NCBI GenBank assembly: GCA_029961685.1 | Contig: JARWKL010000012.1 | Coordinates: 24,723,227 to 24,787,226 of the forward strand | DNA: 64,000 nucleotides | Reading direction: 5' to 3' | DNA from: Aristolochia californica | Lineage: Eukaryota > Streptophyta > Magnoliopsida > Piperales > Aristolochiaceae | Program-made: the position numbers and the translations under genes | Shown: positions 12,311-24,721 of the stretch, in pieces | Layout: each line of letters starts with the position of its first letter | Numbering within the stretch: position 1 is the first letter of the stretch | The notes under the pieces: model-generated | Databases searched by the model: none | Told to the model about the DNA's origin: nothing | What the model saw: the letters and a program-made list of their open reading frames with translations, nothing else

Positions 12311-14640
12311 GACTCTTACATGACTCTCACAGTAAAAAGTCTTATAGAGCCAAAATTAATATAGTGGAATCTTATCGTAGTCTCACAGAAAGAGGTATCA
12401 CAAAAAAGTTTCAGTTTTAATGAGTTTTAGTTATATTAGTCTTCTATTTATGTTCAGTAATTTAATTATGCTAAAACTTATCTTAAAGTGTTAAAATTTA
12501 AGTATAAATAGGATAAGGGTAATTTAATTGTAATTTAACTCTATTATTTTCCTCTATTATAAATAAGGACTCACGTACTGAGATTACATTAAGTTAGTGA
12601 AGTTTTTCTCTTTTCCAGAAATTCAACACTTTCTATGAGTTCTAAACACCTAATTCAAATATATCGAATTGGACCACTTTGTGTTAGTTCATACTATTTT
12701 GTGCAAGTAAAATAGGATAAATGAGGACACCAAATCATACTCAAACCCAATCAAATGATTAATTTGGTCAACCTAGTCTATCTACAAAGGCAAATTATTA
12801 AAGCTGTCTTCCTAACAATATAAATGAACAAAAGATTTAGTTGGAAGTTCACCTATAAAAAGCTTTTAATTAACTTGATTCAGTTGATTGTCTTTAATGT
12901 AAATCTTGTAAAAAAATTGTTTTTTTAACTATATGCGTCAGCATCATTCTTTCATGATTGAGATTGATTAAAATTTTCAGTTAAAGTGGTTAGTTGTTGA
13001 ATGTCCCTCACTTCTCCTAACTTGTCTCTTTTAAAAGCGCTGATTTTACAGGGGCAGTCCCAAATGCGGCCACAAACACGACGAAGAACGAATCACTGCA
13101 AACATGACCAAATCTGTCAGGATAATAGAAAGAGGAGCATATCAAAACCCAGAAAATTTCAATTAGTACCATTCACAGATTAATGAATAAATGTACAGAC
13201 TGAAGTCAATCACATTCAAATGTTATAATTTGAGTATAATCTTACTTTGCTGAGCTGCTTTCTCTCGATGAACCAGTATTACTAAATTGTGCTTATATGG
13301 TTAAGAACATCTGTATTGCCTGCCTACTTTATATCTGTATTCAAGATACTTTTTCAGTTTAATGCAGGTTTGTTACTCTGCTCTCTATTCTGCTCTATTG
13401 GAGAAACCAGAGCCTCTTTTGAAGGTAAGAAGAAAATACTGAAGTGTAAGCCGCTGGCATTATCCTCCAGCAAAGAACAGCTTCTTGGGAGCCACGGCAA
13501 ACCTGTCCCAGTCTCATAAATTCCAACTAAAAAGTGAAAAGAAGCTATAGATATTATATATATTATATATATGAGATCAGCCTCAATATATGTAAATTCA
13601 ACTAAAACATGAGATACATGTGTCAAGCTGGTTTGCAAGGTTTTTCAATTAGGTGATAAATGGTCATTTAACTCAAAAAATTTCATCAAGCTCAAAGTGC
13701 ACGGTTTTGTGGTTTGGATGGAATGAGTCCTGCATGCACCCAGAATAACTAAATACTTCCCATAGCTTTCCAGTTCTCTTTCATGGAAATCATTGCTCAG
13801 GATAATTGCAAAAACAAAAGATGTGGCAAATGAAGAGAAAGTGAACTTCACAGATCATTGCTTCTAATTATAAAATAAAAGGCAAAGAATACAAAAGCCC
13901 TTATAAGCCCATACTAATAGGCACTATACACAAGTCCTAGGTCACTTGCTTCCTGTGCGCACTACAACATTGCACTCGACCAATAGAGCAATAGGTGGTT
14001 CAGTCCTATTGGATCAAGAGCTTTATGGAGGTAAAATGCTTCAAGCGCAGGCAAGCTTGTAAAGCAGGCATTTGCTACACCCAACAAAAGCGATTCCCAT
14101 GCAGTTAAGCATATATCAGCTATGCTACACCAAAATACAGCAGCTTTCACAAGCACAAACACTAGGAACCAAAACACACATGTACTTTCCACAGTCTAAC
14201 TCAAATGTATTGCATTCCAGCATACAATCAAAGAAACAATACATTTCCTGATAACTATTATTCAAGTAATGTCCATCCAGTACAAGACAATTTAGCAGGG
14301 ATTTCATATTTAAATCCCCTGCAACGAAACAGTTGGAAAGGTTCCTTTCATCCACACATTCTTCAACAGGATTTGGTTGAAAATCATGAAGGATGTAAAA
14401 TGTAACTCACTGGTGTAGATCATGAACACCAATTAGTGATACAAGGTAACTGTTGCATCCTTCAAAAGAGGCGAAGGATGACCATGTGCAAGGCAAGTGA
14501 ATTCTAACAAATAATTATTAGACCTGCACCTCCTAGTGCAAATAAAAAGAATGACCAATCAATATCTCTATGTGCCACAAGTTCCTCCAAGCAACCACAC
14601 AAGACAAAAATCAATATCTTCTCAGCGTGTACCATATAAA
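12311..14640. other. AT-rich sequence without an intact gene
   Basis: AT-rich sequence with scattered short frames on both strands, none recognisable. I searched it by eye for the later exons of RRP45 (for example a GQT-containing segment) and found none. Confidence 0.45.
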
Positions 14641-14846
14641 TAAGTAAATAATTACAGAAAGTAACAAGTAATCCAAAATGTTATAAGATTAAATTGCTGA
14701 AGACTGCTATAAGCTCGTTTTAAAACCACAATCATAACATCATTTAAGCAGCTAAAATTCTTCAGAACACCCACTGCCTCTAAAGCATCTGTTTGACATC
14801 TTAATATTAGAGTAGACAATTTGCAGAAAATTCTGTGAAGACATAC

Positions 14847-14987
14847 ATGCCTTCCAAAGTTAATGGTCAAGCAGTGGTAGTCAATAGGGCGCTGACCATC
14901 TACTCTGAGATCAGAAAGTAATGCATGCTCAATGAACTTCTTCTCGTTAATTGTCATATGCCAGCTATTAGCCAATTTTTGCTCCAT
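14847..14987 (-). pseudogene. Orphan first exon of exosome subunit RRP45
   Basis: The 47 residues from ATG at 14987 match the start of plant RRP45 (CER7-type RNase PH-like exosome ring subunit) in order. MEQKLANSWHMTINEKKFIE corresponds to family N-termini such as MExRLANxWRxTVNExKF. LRVDGQRPIDYHCLTINFG corresponds to the conserved LRxDGRxxxDYRxLxIxFG. A GTATGT donor follows at 14846. None of the other exons (SSEVQLGQTHV, the RNase PH core) could be found downstream to the HOTHEAD-like gene. In the known family the intact protein is an RNase PH-fold ring component in 3'-5' RNA decay. Here only the N-terminal tip remains, so this is probably a duplicated gene fragment. A distant or badly diverged remainder is possible. 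Confidence 0.72.
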
Positions 14988-15877
14988 GCAAGTTAACCTA
15001 CCAGAAAGTCGCTGTACAAAGAGAATATAAAACCAGAACCAGATAAAAAAGGAACAGCAAAAGAAATTGAGGATAGCTCTTTTGAAGCTGTACTAACCGA
15101 AGAATTAAACTTAACAATCTAAACAGATAAAAAGGAAAGACCAAAGGTTATGTAGTTACTTTATTTGTGTACCAGTTTACCCTAAACCAATTCCATGACC
15201 TTTTTTAATTCATTCGAGTAAAAGACATTCTTTTGACGTTCAATTAGTTGATTAACCAGGAAATAATTATGGGGCTTGAAATAATAATTAAACAAGGACA
15301 GATCCCAACAAATACCAATTCAACATTTAAAAAAATAAAAAATGAACACAATTAAAGGAATAAAAAAGAAAATCAGAAATATTGCCTGCTATTCTAATGA
15401 TGAAATGGCATGAACAAAGGGACTCATGGGCACAGCCAACAGTTCAACTTAAGAACGCATCTCACTACAGTTACTAAAGTCCGGCAAGAGGTAGTTTTTG
15501 GTAGCTAATAGTGCAAAATGAAACATTGGGAAGAATGAACCTCTAGAGAATGTGTGCAAAATGTGTTAAGAGTAAATTAAAAATTCAGATGAAATCTACA
15601 TTATCTACAGAAAGTAAATCACCTTATTTAAATATTATTATGCGACTTGACTTCAGCCCTAGAGAAATCCATGTCGAGCCACATGAGTCAAGTAAATTTT
15701 CTCAGGTCCAGAAGTTGGACTTGGGCCAAGTCCAATCCATTGACCCTCCCAAAATCCAGGTTGGCTCAGTAAATCACTTTAACTATGTTTTAGATATAAA
15801 ATGTAAGAAAGGAAGTTTCCACCTAATGGGTGGAATCTGACTTTCCCTAGATAACAATCAGGGGAGAAGTAGCAATC
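14988..15877. other. AT-rich sequence, no gene seen
   Basis: The first bases upstream of the RRP45 ATG on the minus strand could be leader sequence. The rest is AT-rich. One plus-strand frame, 15550-15840, has no recognised product. Confidence 0.4.
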
Positions 15878-16158
15878 ACTCATTTCAACCTTGGATTTGA
15901 AAAAAAGAAGTCGCCACCCTTACCATTGCACTTTCCATTTACAAGTTCTAAAATAAAAATCCACGTTTCCTTTTCTTGTGGTTCTAGCTCCTTGAGTTTT
16001 TTCTTTTGAATTCACCACTCATTTCAACCTTGGATTTGAAAAAAAGAAGAAGTCACCACCCTTACCATTGCTCTTTCCATTTACAAACACTAAAATAAAA
16101 ACCCACATTTCCTTTTCTTGTGGTTCTAGCTCCTTAAGCTTTTTCTTTTATATTCACC
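15878..16158. repeat. Tandem duplication of about 140 bp
   Basis: Two head-to-tail copies, about 15878-16016 and 16018-16158, start with the same CTCATTTCAACCTTGGATTT and run through ACCCTTACCATTG, TTTCCATTTACAA and TTCTTGTGGTTCTAGCTCCTT. They are close to 90 percent alike by eye, with a 3-base indel near the start. No coding capacity is seen. Confidence 0.85.
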
Positions 16159-16164
16159 CCCTTA

Positions 16165-17040
16165 TGGACTTATTTGCCCCCTGAGTTTGGGCTCTCTGAA
16201 TGAGTTCTATCTTCACATCGCTCTCAAAAAATACAAATTAAAAACCACATCCAATGGAGAAAGCAGATTACCTTAGAATATATTCGCTTTCTCTTTCCCT
16301 GGGTGATCTACTGTGCTAAAGTTCAAGAGCCAAGTTAAAAGGTAGATTTTCACTACATTTAGAATGAGAGTTGAAAAGTAGTTGTCATACATTCTTCCCT
16401 AAGTTTAGGATCTAACTTGGGTTCTAACCTTTATCTAAGAAGATTCTTTGCCCAAGTTCTTGGGCTGAGGATTTTTTCAAGCTCCCTAGAAACAACCAGC
16501 ACTTCAAGACTATAAAAACTACCAAGGTATTCCTAAATCCCGAAAGCATAAAACACTTAAATAAAACAAAAAGGTGAGCAGACATCGTCATAAGGCCAAC
16601 AATCGGGTCAAATCCAGATCAGACCTCAAATCCCGAAACCCCACCCTCTCCAACGTCCTCCTCTTTCTCAAACTTCTAAAAAAGCCCCAGTCTTGTCACA
16701 AACCTTTTGACTAATCCCCTCGTCCAGAAAAGTCCATTCACCTCCCCCTTTTCCCCCTCGTCCCAAGAAACATTTCCATTGGGCCCGAGGTCTTGGGATT
16801 CACAGCAATTGTACTCTGGCCTCCAGCGCTTTGACTGCCTCGAGAAAGTAAATCTATCAGCCCAAATCACGAGGCGAGTCCCTCATCCATTTTTCATCTC
16901 GATGCCCCGAAGAAGCCCAACCGAGAGTGCCAGCTCCCGTGTCTCGACACCTCGAGAACCATGAATACCAGGAATCCTCCCAACCCAAACCCCCCTACCA
17001 ATTCTTGTAATTGCCTTTTCTCCCGTCCACACATTATTAC
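16165..17040. other. Sequence without recognisable gene
   Basis: This is C-rich on the plus strand from about 16.6 kb. It borders the truncated copia element. Overlapping short frames on both strands between 16.67 and 16.96 kb match no family I know. Confidence 0.4.
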
Positions 17041-18692
17041 TAGGTTACATCTCATTGGAATCATCATCTATGTATTCTCCCCCGTTATCTAACCGCAGAC
17101 ACTTCACCTTCAAATCTGTCTCATTCTCAACCATTGATCTCCATCTCTGGAAGGTATCAAAGACATCAGATTTCTTTTTCAAGAAATAAACCCATACCTT
17201 TCTACTTGCATCATCAATAAATGTCACATAGTAGTTTGAACCACCAAGGGAAGTAACAGTTGAAGGCCCCCACACATCTGTGTGAACTGTCTCCAATTTT
17301 GCTGTCTTTTGCTCCTTTCCAGCCTTAGAAAAGCTAACCCTTTTCTACTTACCGAAAATACAGCTTTCCCACAAACTGTTGTTTACAGTTTTCATTCCCT
17401 TCTCACTCATGTGACTAGGCCTATAATGCCACAAGTCAGAATCAGTAACAACATCAACAACTGCAACCGTCTCTGCAACTGGAAGTGATGTAAGAGTTCC
17501 AATTTTAACTCCTCGTGCAACAACCATGGCTCCCTTAGTGATTTTCCAGGCAGCACCATTAAAAGTCACATTATGAGCTTCATCATCAAGCCGCCCTACT
17601 GAGATCAGATTACGGATCAGTTTTGGTAAATGTCTCACCTTGTGAATTTTTCTCATTGTCCCGTTTGACATCCTCAAACTGACATCACCAATACTGACAA
17701 TATTCGAAGGTTATCCATTAGCAAGATACACCTTCCCATGATCTCCAACAACATAGTTCTCCATGATCTCCCGATGTGTGGTGGTGTGAAAAGAAACTCT
17801 TGAATCTAACACCCAAGAGTCAATAGGGCTATCAACCGATAAGAGTAGAGCATCTTGTACCTCTTCAGTCACTGCATTTGCAACATCTTTTTTCTTTTCA
17901 TCCTTCTTCGGTGCTCTACAGTTCTTCTTTATGTGACCAGACTTGCCACAATTCCAGCACTCCACATTCCTTCCGAATTTGGACTTGTTTCTACCATTTC
18001 CTTGACTTCCCTCTACTATTGCCCTTGTTGGAATTCCTCTCGAAATTCTTGCCCCTACTATCAACACTTAGGGCAGAATTAGATGTCAACGATTCTCCAG
18101 AGTCCTTTCTACGAACTTTCTCCGCAAAAATGGTATCCCGAATATCATTAAAAATCAATTTCCCGTTGCCTACAAAGTTGCTAACCGCAGCCCTCATCGG
18201 CTCCCAATAATTTGGCAGAGACGCCAAAAGAATTAAAACACGAATCTCATCATCAAATTTAATTTAAATGGAGGTCAATTGATTGACAATTGTGCTAAAC
18301 TCATTCAAATACGATGACATTGATGTATTTTTTGTCTTCTTTAAATTTAAGAGTTTTTTCATGAGATGTACCTTATTATTTGCAGAAGGCTTCTCATACA
18401 TATTGGACAGAATCTTCATCATCCCCGTTGTGGTTTTCTCCGACGCCACGTTGTGAGTAATGTTCTTCGACAGTGTTAACCGGATTACTCCCAACACCTG
18501 TCTATCGAGGAGATCCAATTCACCATAATTCATACCTTCTGGTCTCATATCCAGAAGTGGTGCGTGCAACTTTTTACTGTACAGATAATCTTCGATCTGC
18601 ATCCTCCAAAACGTAAAATCCATATCATCGAACTTGTTGATTCCAAGTGCCGATCCTTCTCCAACAGCCATTGCTCTCAACCACGAACCAAA

Positions 18693-18704
18693 GCTCTGAT
18701 ACCA
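18693..18704 (-). other. Copia primer-binding site
   Basis: On the minus strand this reads TGGTATCAGAGC, the standard plant copia site complementary to initiator methionine tRNA. It sits two bases inside the LTR edge. Confidence 0.9.
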
Positions 18705-18706
18705 CT

Positions 18707-19076
18707 TGTTAGGAATTAGACACCCTAATTCCAAACTAACGAGAGCAATAATAATAAAAGCAGAAGAAGGCAAAAACAAGCACGGAAAAGCATAACAAGA
18801 TTTATACAGGTTCGCCTCAAGGTGAGACTACGACTATGTCCAATCTTCCGACGCTGTAGTAATCCACTATGAAAATGAAATAGTTTACAAGAGAAATCGC
18901 ACACTTACAGGTTTTTCTCTCTAACCTCTCGGGCTACAACTCGAGATGCTCCTCGGATTAAGATCATTAAAAACCCTACTAGCGGCGCCCCCCAATTTAA
19001 AGAGAAAGCAAGGGTAATCGCATTACAAGAATGAAATTCCCAAACTGCCCTTAATGAAACATCAGCCAATATATCA
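18707..19076 (-). repeat. 5' LTR of the truncated copia element
   Basis: It abuts the primer-binding site. On the plus strand it starts TGTTAGG; the outer edge is placed at ATATATCA (19076), where a terminal CA would be expected. The outer edge is approximate because no second LTR remains to compare. Confidence 0.6.
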
Positions 19077-19209
19077 TGGATCGAACACCCGCCCCCGCAC
19101 CCCCAGGAGGGGGACTTCCCACCCCCCTTCCAATCTCCACGGCGACCTTACCGAGAAAGTCGATCCGCGACCAACTCAGTGTAAGGCGTTAATTAGGCTC
19201 CACAGCTTA

Positions 19210-20455
19210 ATAGGGGGTAGTTTGAGCCTACTTCCCAGAAGGGATCGTTACGACACATAAGCTTTGAAAGTCAGCCGGTTGATGGATTCTTTAAATTCGA
19301 TCAGAATTAGACCTTAGGAGGCTGACAAGCTCATCTGGTAGTCGGATAAACGAGGTACTTTCTCTGTATCATCTGCATACGGATACATTAATGGTTGAGT
19401 TTCGACTCAAAGGAGCATGAGGTCTACTTTGTATGGTGTCTCTGTGCACCTCCAAAGATAACAATCTTCATGTGGAGCGCTTGTCAAAGTAAGATTCTCA
19501 CGACAGACATGCTTAGAAGAAGAGGTCACCACTCTATCGACCCATTGTGCCCTTTTTGCAACACTAAAGCTGAAACCACAAGTCACATTCTGCTACAATG
19601 CACTTTCTAGTGGAATGTGTGGACTTCCATTCTTTGTATGTTGGGGCTACAATTCTGTATGACGGCTGATCTGATGTCTTTCAGCAAGCCGCTCATAGGT
19701 ACTCCCCTTCCTGGTCTCGAAAAAGTGATGATCTTCGTTTGTGCTAGTTTCATCCCGTGGGGGCTTTGGAATTAACACAACCGACGGCGTTTCGATGCAA
19801 AAAGTGAATCAGCGGTAAGAGTCGCGAACCGAGTGGCGGGCCATATCTCCTCTTGGCTTCTGACTTCAGAAGTCCTTCTCCTCCTTTGTGGATGCCTCTA
19901 TCCGTGAAAACTGGAGAAACTTGGGCAATGATGCACATTGGGACAAAGGTCCAAGTCATGCAAGAATGGACCCCTCCTGAACCAGGTTACCTTAAGTTGA
20001 ACTTTGATGATTCTTCTCTTGGTAATCCTGGGATTGCTGGCTTAGGAGGTGTTATTTCAGATCCTTCCGGTTATCAGCATTTCTCGTATGTTGACCCTTT
20101 AGGCATCTCCGATTCTAGGTCAACGAAGCTACATGGCCTCCTCAACAGGCTTCGTGTTTTCAGAGACAAGTGCAGTGGTCCCCTTCACATTGAAGGGGAC
20201 TCGAAGGTGGTCATTGTTTAGTGTGAATGTGTATCCCCTCCCCCGTGGAGCCATTGGGATATCTTTCGGGAAATTCTAGAAATTGCCTCCCTATTTTCTT
20301 GTATTTGGTCTCACATTCCAAGATCCGCAAATTCGGCAGCAGATGTGCTTGCCAAGCAGGGAGCAACCCTGCACTCACTTGTTGTTAGGGATCTACTCCC
20401 TCCTCCTTTGTAATTCTTCTCTTGTTAATATAAATACATCTTGTCAAAAAAAAAT
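19210..20455 (+). mobile_element. LINE (L1-type) 3' end, inactive
   Basis: Conceptual pieces on the plus strand match the C-terminal part of plant L1 elements with an RNase H domain. First comes a DKLIW...DKRGTFSVSSAYGYIN segment near 19330-19395. Then a zinc-binding reverse-transcriptase C-terminal domain reads APPKITIFMWSACQSKI and CPFCNTKAETTSHILLQCTF. Last is a ribonuclease H-like domain with YLKLNFDDSSLGNPGIAG and IEGDSKVV, then SANSAADVLAKQG. Stops and frame changes interrupt it. It ends in a short poly-A at about 20447. Endonuclease and reverse transcriptase cores are missing, as in most 5'-truncated LINEs. Confidence 0.85.
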
Positions 20456-22930
20456 GTCTAGGTCCTGTCCAGATAAATTTTCAATAGGTTAAACCCTTTC
20501 TAGACAATGCAGAGCATCTTCAAGCCTGCTAAAAAGAGGAAGCGAGTCAGCTGGATTTGGACAGGATGCACTCTTATTTTCAGGCTTACTCCCTTTCTAC
20601 CATAAGAGAAAGCCTGCCGTCCTTCCCCTCCCTTTCTACCAGTGGCGGACAGGGGATTGGGGCCAGTTGAACCAGCCGGTCTGGGGTTTTATAATACTCC
20701 TCTAATGATAAAATGATTCAATCTAACTTTAAAAAAAAATAGCAAAGACAAAAAGAGATGGGAGCAGCAGAAAAGGGCATCATAGAGTTTGTTTACAGTT
20801 ACTCTCAACAATCCCTCCACCAACCCAAATGGATACATTGCGTAACAAATAAGAGCTCTAAGCTTCATAGACATTGTATCATCCCTAAACATTATAATGG
20901 TTAAGTGTGGTTCTAACCAGATAAAGCAAAGAATTGAAAAAAAAAACATGGAATTCAAAAAAATAAAGATGAAGAATTTCAGTAAAATTGTTATGCTGAA
21001 TCCATAAAATTTCGTGTGTTTCCTCAAAGAGGAGTCTATTGATGGTATCTACCATCCAATCTATAGATAATATAGCGTAGACAACTAAAAACACACCAGT
21101 ATAGCTGTCAAAACAGGAAAGATTACAATTCAATTCGTAAATTATAAAAAAACTTGGATAGTATTAATAAAAGAATCTGAAAACAAAATAAAAACATCAC
21201 TTATATACACACAAACATTCATACATATATACATACATACATATACATACATACACTCCAAGTGCATATAACTGGTATAACTGGTGAAGGATAATCAATA
21301 TAAGGAATAACGAAAGAGAAGAACCCCACTAACCCGGTTCCAAAAAATCAAATGGGAGAGGCAAAATGGACATTAGACCTTTTTTGTGACAAAATTAGAG
21401 ATAATCAAATAGAAGACCTCAGAAAATAATTAATATTAAGGAAGTAGAATGAAGTTCCTGGATGAATGCATGTAAATGAGAGAAACATAAAGATCATAAG
21501 ACACTATTTCCAATGAAGTTAGTTAATCGATGATGTATGGTGGATAAATTATTAAATTCTAATTCAACACACTCCCCTGTCCTCGTAGGTGGGTTATCAT
21601 TGTGTACCTGCTTCAAATATGTTTAGAGTTCAAATCAACTCCTGTAATTCATGAAGCTCCTGCAATCTTTGCTTCCCCATAAGCCTAAAATTTGGCATGA
21701 AAGTCTTTCAACGAACAGGGAAAGAAAAAACGGAAAGGACATGAAACTCTTTACAAGAGTCGCCCCCATAATTGGGTGAAATATGAATTGTTACAGATTG
21801 AAGAAATGAAAGGGGAAACTGGCTGCAAGAACCACTGGTCGCATCCAAAAACAGCAACTATTGAACCTTCAGGGGTTTGGGAACATTCGGTGTTGATTAC
21901 TACCCAGCATGCACACTTATTGCCACAAGTAGCAGAGATGAAAGAGAGCACGGAACAGCCCATAAGAAAAAAATCTGGAATAAAAACAGATTCTTCCCAT
22001 TGTAAAAGAGTGTTCTAAACTAACTGACAAATGTAATTCAATAGAGGCACCAAAAACCCAAAAAAAATCATAAACATTCTTCACCCTTTTTCAACCAAAT
22101 CAAAATGAAACGAACATAAATAAATTTCAGTAAACAACGAGAGTAAGATCCTTAAAGTTTCACAAGGCAACTGATTCACTAGAGAAGCTTTCAAACATAC
22201 GGGAGACATTTTGAGACAATTTTTTCCAACCAAAATAACAGATTCAAAACCACGGCTAGTTCAACAACTTAGACTAAGACATGCCAACCTGAGGCAGACG
22301 ACAGTTCAAGTCCGATATGGAAGAGAAGACAAAAATGCCGGATATTGGTGTTTTATTTTCATATAAAAGACAAATTGAAATAGAGCTAGTTTAGACCGCT
22401 AAAGCTTCACGGTTACAGGTATAATAAACCTGAGGAATAACCAAAACCGAAAGGTAAATGCGGCTGTCAGAAAGAAGGCGAGAGAGAGGGGATTCTCGGA
22501 TGTTAAAACATTTCTATAAATGCCCAGATATTAAATCACGTCATTTTGTTAATTAACAATATATCGTTTAAATTTAAATTAGGGACTGTATGGGAATAAA
22601 ACCCTGCGGATCGGGTTTGACAAAATAAGAACGTGACCCGAAATCTGATGGGGTTTTTTCGAACCCCATCCTCGACCCACAGGGTGGAAAATGGAACTTG
22701 TCCCTAGGATTTTCGGGTCGGGTAGGAATAAAAATAGAGTTAAAAAGATTCTCACTTCATTGGTAGATTCCAAAAGAAATTGAAAACCCTTGTCTTATAT
22801 TACGGCGTTTCTAGTTTTATGTTGAATTAGAATATATGATAATTATAAATTAAAAAAATTAAAAATGAAACTTGAAAAAATAGACGGTGGAGATGATGAG
22901 GATTTGAATTCAAAGGACTAATATATAAGA
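20456..22930. other. Gene-poor sequence with a possible transposon end
   Basis: At about 20,640 the words AGTGGCGGACAGGGGATTGGGGCCAG resemble the start of some plant DNA transposons, but no matching end is visible. A CATA-rich microsatellite lies at about 21,206-21,256. The rest shows no gene I can support. Confidence 0.4.
21206..21256. repeat. CATA-rich microsatellite
   Basis: Imperfect runs of CATA/TACA tetranucleotides within AT-rich DNA. Confidence 0.8.
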
Positions 22931-22952
22931 CTCTCTCTCTCTCTCTCTCTCA
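22931..22952. repeat. (CT)n microsatellite
   Basis: About ten CT units. A GAGAGAGAGAG run follows on the same strand near 23,103. Confidence 0.85.
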
Positions 22953-24720
22953 GAGGGAATATAAAAGCTTCGACATGCGTGCAGTCAGCCATGGGCGGAT
23001 CAAAGCCCTGTCTTTGAGACTATTCAGAAAGCAAGTACTCCAACCGACGAACAGCCAAGAGAGAATCGATTTCTGATTTCTGATTTCTGAAACCGGAACG
23101 TGAGAGAGAGAGAAGCGATGGAATAAAAGAAAGGAAAACCGAGTCTCGTTCTCCGTGTTACTTACCTTTCTCTCCCCGTCCCTGTGCTACTCTGCTGAGA
23201 TTCCTCTCTGCCAATCAAGGAAAGGTTCCTTTGTCTGCTCCAGGTTGCCCACAGCGGGACCGCTGCAAGCAGCAACCTTTTGTACCTGTCACAGTAGCCG
23301 GGAGCGGAGCTTCCAGCTTCTTCCCCCAGATGATAAAATTCGAAACGAATATTTCCGGACGCTTAAGGGGTCCACCCACAAATTCCAGCTCTCCCGGCTG
23401 TTTCTTGCTATTCCAATATTCCAGCCCAGAGCAGATGAACCCGACTTCCTTGCTTTTCCATTTATCTTTCGTTTTTTACGTCGCCTTCTCCTGCCTCTCC
23501 TCCAACTTTTCGCTCTATTTGCTAACCATCCAATCCAAATAATCCTATTTTTGTTTCTGTTGAGGGTATTTCTTTCTTCTCTCCTTTCTCCTCCTTCAAC
23601 CCTTCTCACATATAAGCAAATGCTATTTCTTTCTTCTATTCTTCTTCTCCAGAAGCAAAAAATACAAAAGAACAGAAAAATCATTGCATCAGACCCCCAG
23701 TTTTTTTTATTATTATTCAGACCTTAATTACTCAACCGTAAACACTAAGAAGATCAAACTGAGAACTTTTCATTTACACTTCACCTGAAATCAAGGCAAA
23801 ACCTTCTCATTTCAGTTTCTCGTTTGTAGTTTAAAAAAAGGTTGTTACTTATCAATACCGAATGCTTCTGTTCCCCAAATTGGCTCTCCATTTCACTAAA
23901 TGAAGCCCTGGTTTTATCAGTGGAAAGCGCGGAACCTCGTGGAGAAACGGCCTGCACAGGCCTCACATGCCACAGACCCTTCTTGGCTTGCCATCCATGG
24001 AAGGAGCAGACAAATTACCCCTGACACACTGCTGCTAATTTTTATTTTTTAATCCTTTCACAGAGAGAGACTCTCCACGATCTTAAACATAAAAACCAAA
24101 GCGAAAACAAATCCCACAAACGTGCCTATAATGTGATCCATCCCGTTGATGGATTTGAGCGATGGTAGGAATAGGATATTTCCCAGAGCTAAGGCATGAC
24201 CACGTACTGGCAAGTTGATATGCATGTTCTTTGAGAGCTAAGGCATGCTACAAGCCTGCAACTACTTGTTTGAATTTTCATTTTTATTTCCTTAAAAAAG
24301 ATCAGCAGGGCAAATAATAAATGAGTCAAAGAGAGCTTGGTCGCAGGAATCGTGTACTTAGTTTAAACAAAATATATACGCGATTAAACAACGATTCTTT
24401 CTGCGATACCAGCAGTTTAACAAACCAACATGCGTGTGGAAATCAGCATAAATCCACAAAGAATTAAACAGACGCAACACACGTCGTAAACATGATCAAT
24501 TTTATTGGTTTCCGTCTCATTGACCTTGGACAGCTCTTCGTTTGAAGCGGTAATGGCGTCCTTAGAAAATGAGAGGAAGAGAGGACGAAAATGGTTGATG
24601 GGATAGAAAAAGTATAAAGACAGATAACCCATTTGGTTTTTTAATGGCGAAAACACATGATATCATTTTCATTGGGGGATTTCAAATAGAGAAAAATATA
24701 ATGAATAAATGAAAATTCTT
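22953..24720. other. Sequence downstream of the CFL1-like gene, no gene called
   Basis: The block 23.1-23.75 kb is CT-rich on the plus strand and carries an open frame of 190 codons. That frame is low-complexity Leu/Ser/Phe and overlaps an equally long frame on the other strand, so I do not call it coding. It could be an untranslated exon or promoter. The last part should hold the CFL1-like 3'UTR. Confidence 0.4.
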
Positions 24721-24721
24721 T

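Larger units (their letters stand above)
17045..19076 (-). mobile_element. Ty1/copia retrotransposon, 5' part only, inactive
   Basis: Read on the minus strand, the order is 5' LTR (about 18707-19076), primer-binding site, gag, zinc knuckle, protease, GAG-pre-integrase and the start of integrase. Gag begins MAVGEGSALGINKFDDMDF at about 18672 and includes a UBN2-type segment ending in LNEFSTIVNQLTS. The zinc knuckle is CWNCGKSGHIKKNC near 17.95 kb. The protease-like segment has SWVLDSRVSFH, where families have DSGAS or DTGAS. Integrase shows HTDVWGP and FIDDASRKVWVYFLK, then stops near 17045. Stop codons and frame changes separate the pieces. Reverse transcriptase, RNase H and the 3' LTR are absent. 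It resembles the Tnt1-94 group by protein content. Confidence 0.9.

Noticed and set aside
14652..14846. Extension of the RRP45 frame past GRH to a 111-residue protein
   Set aside because: Homology to RRP45 ends at the GTATGT donor; the extra residues are intron-like.
23155..23727. A 190-codon plus-strand open frame
   Set aside because: It is low-complexity, CT-driven and overlaps a 131-codon frame on the other strand. No family signature or splice logic supports it.
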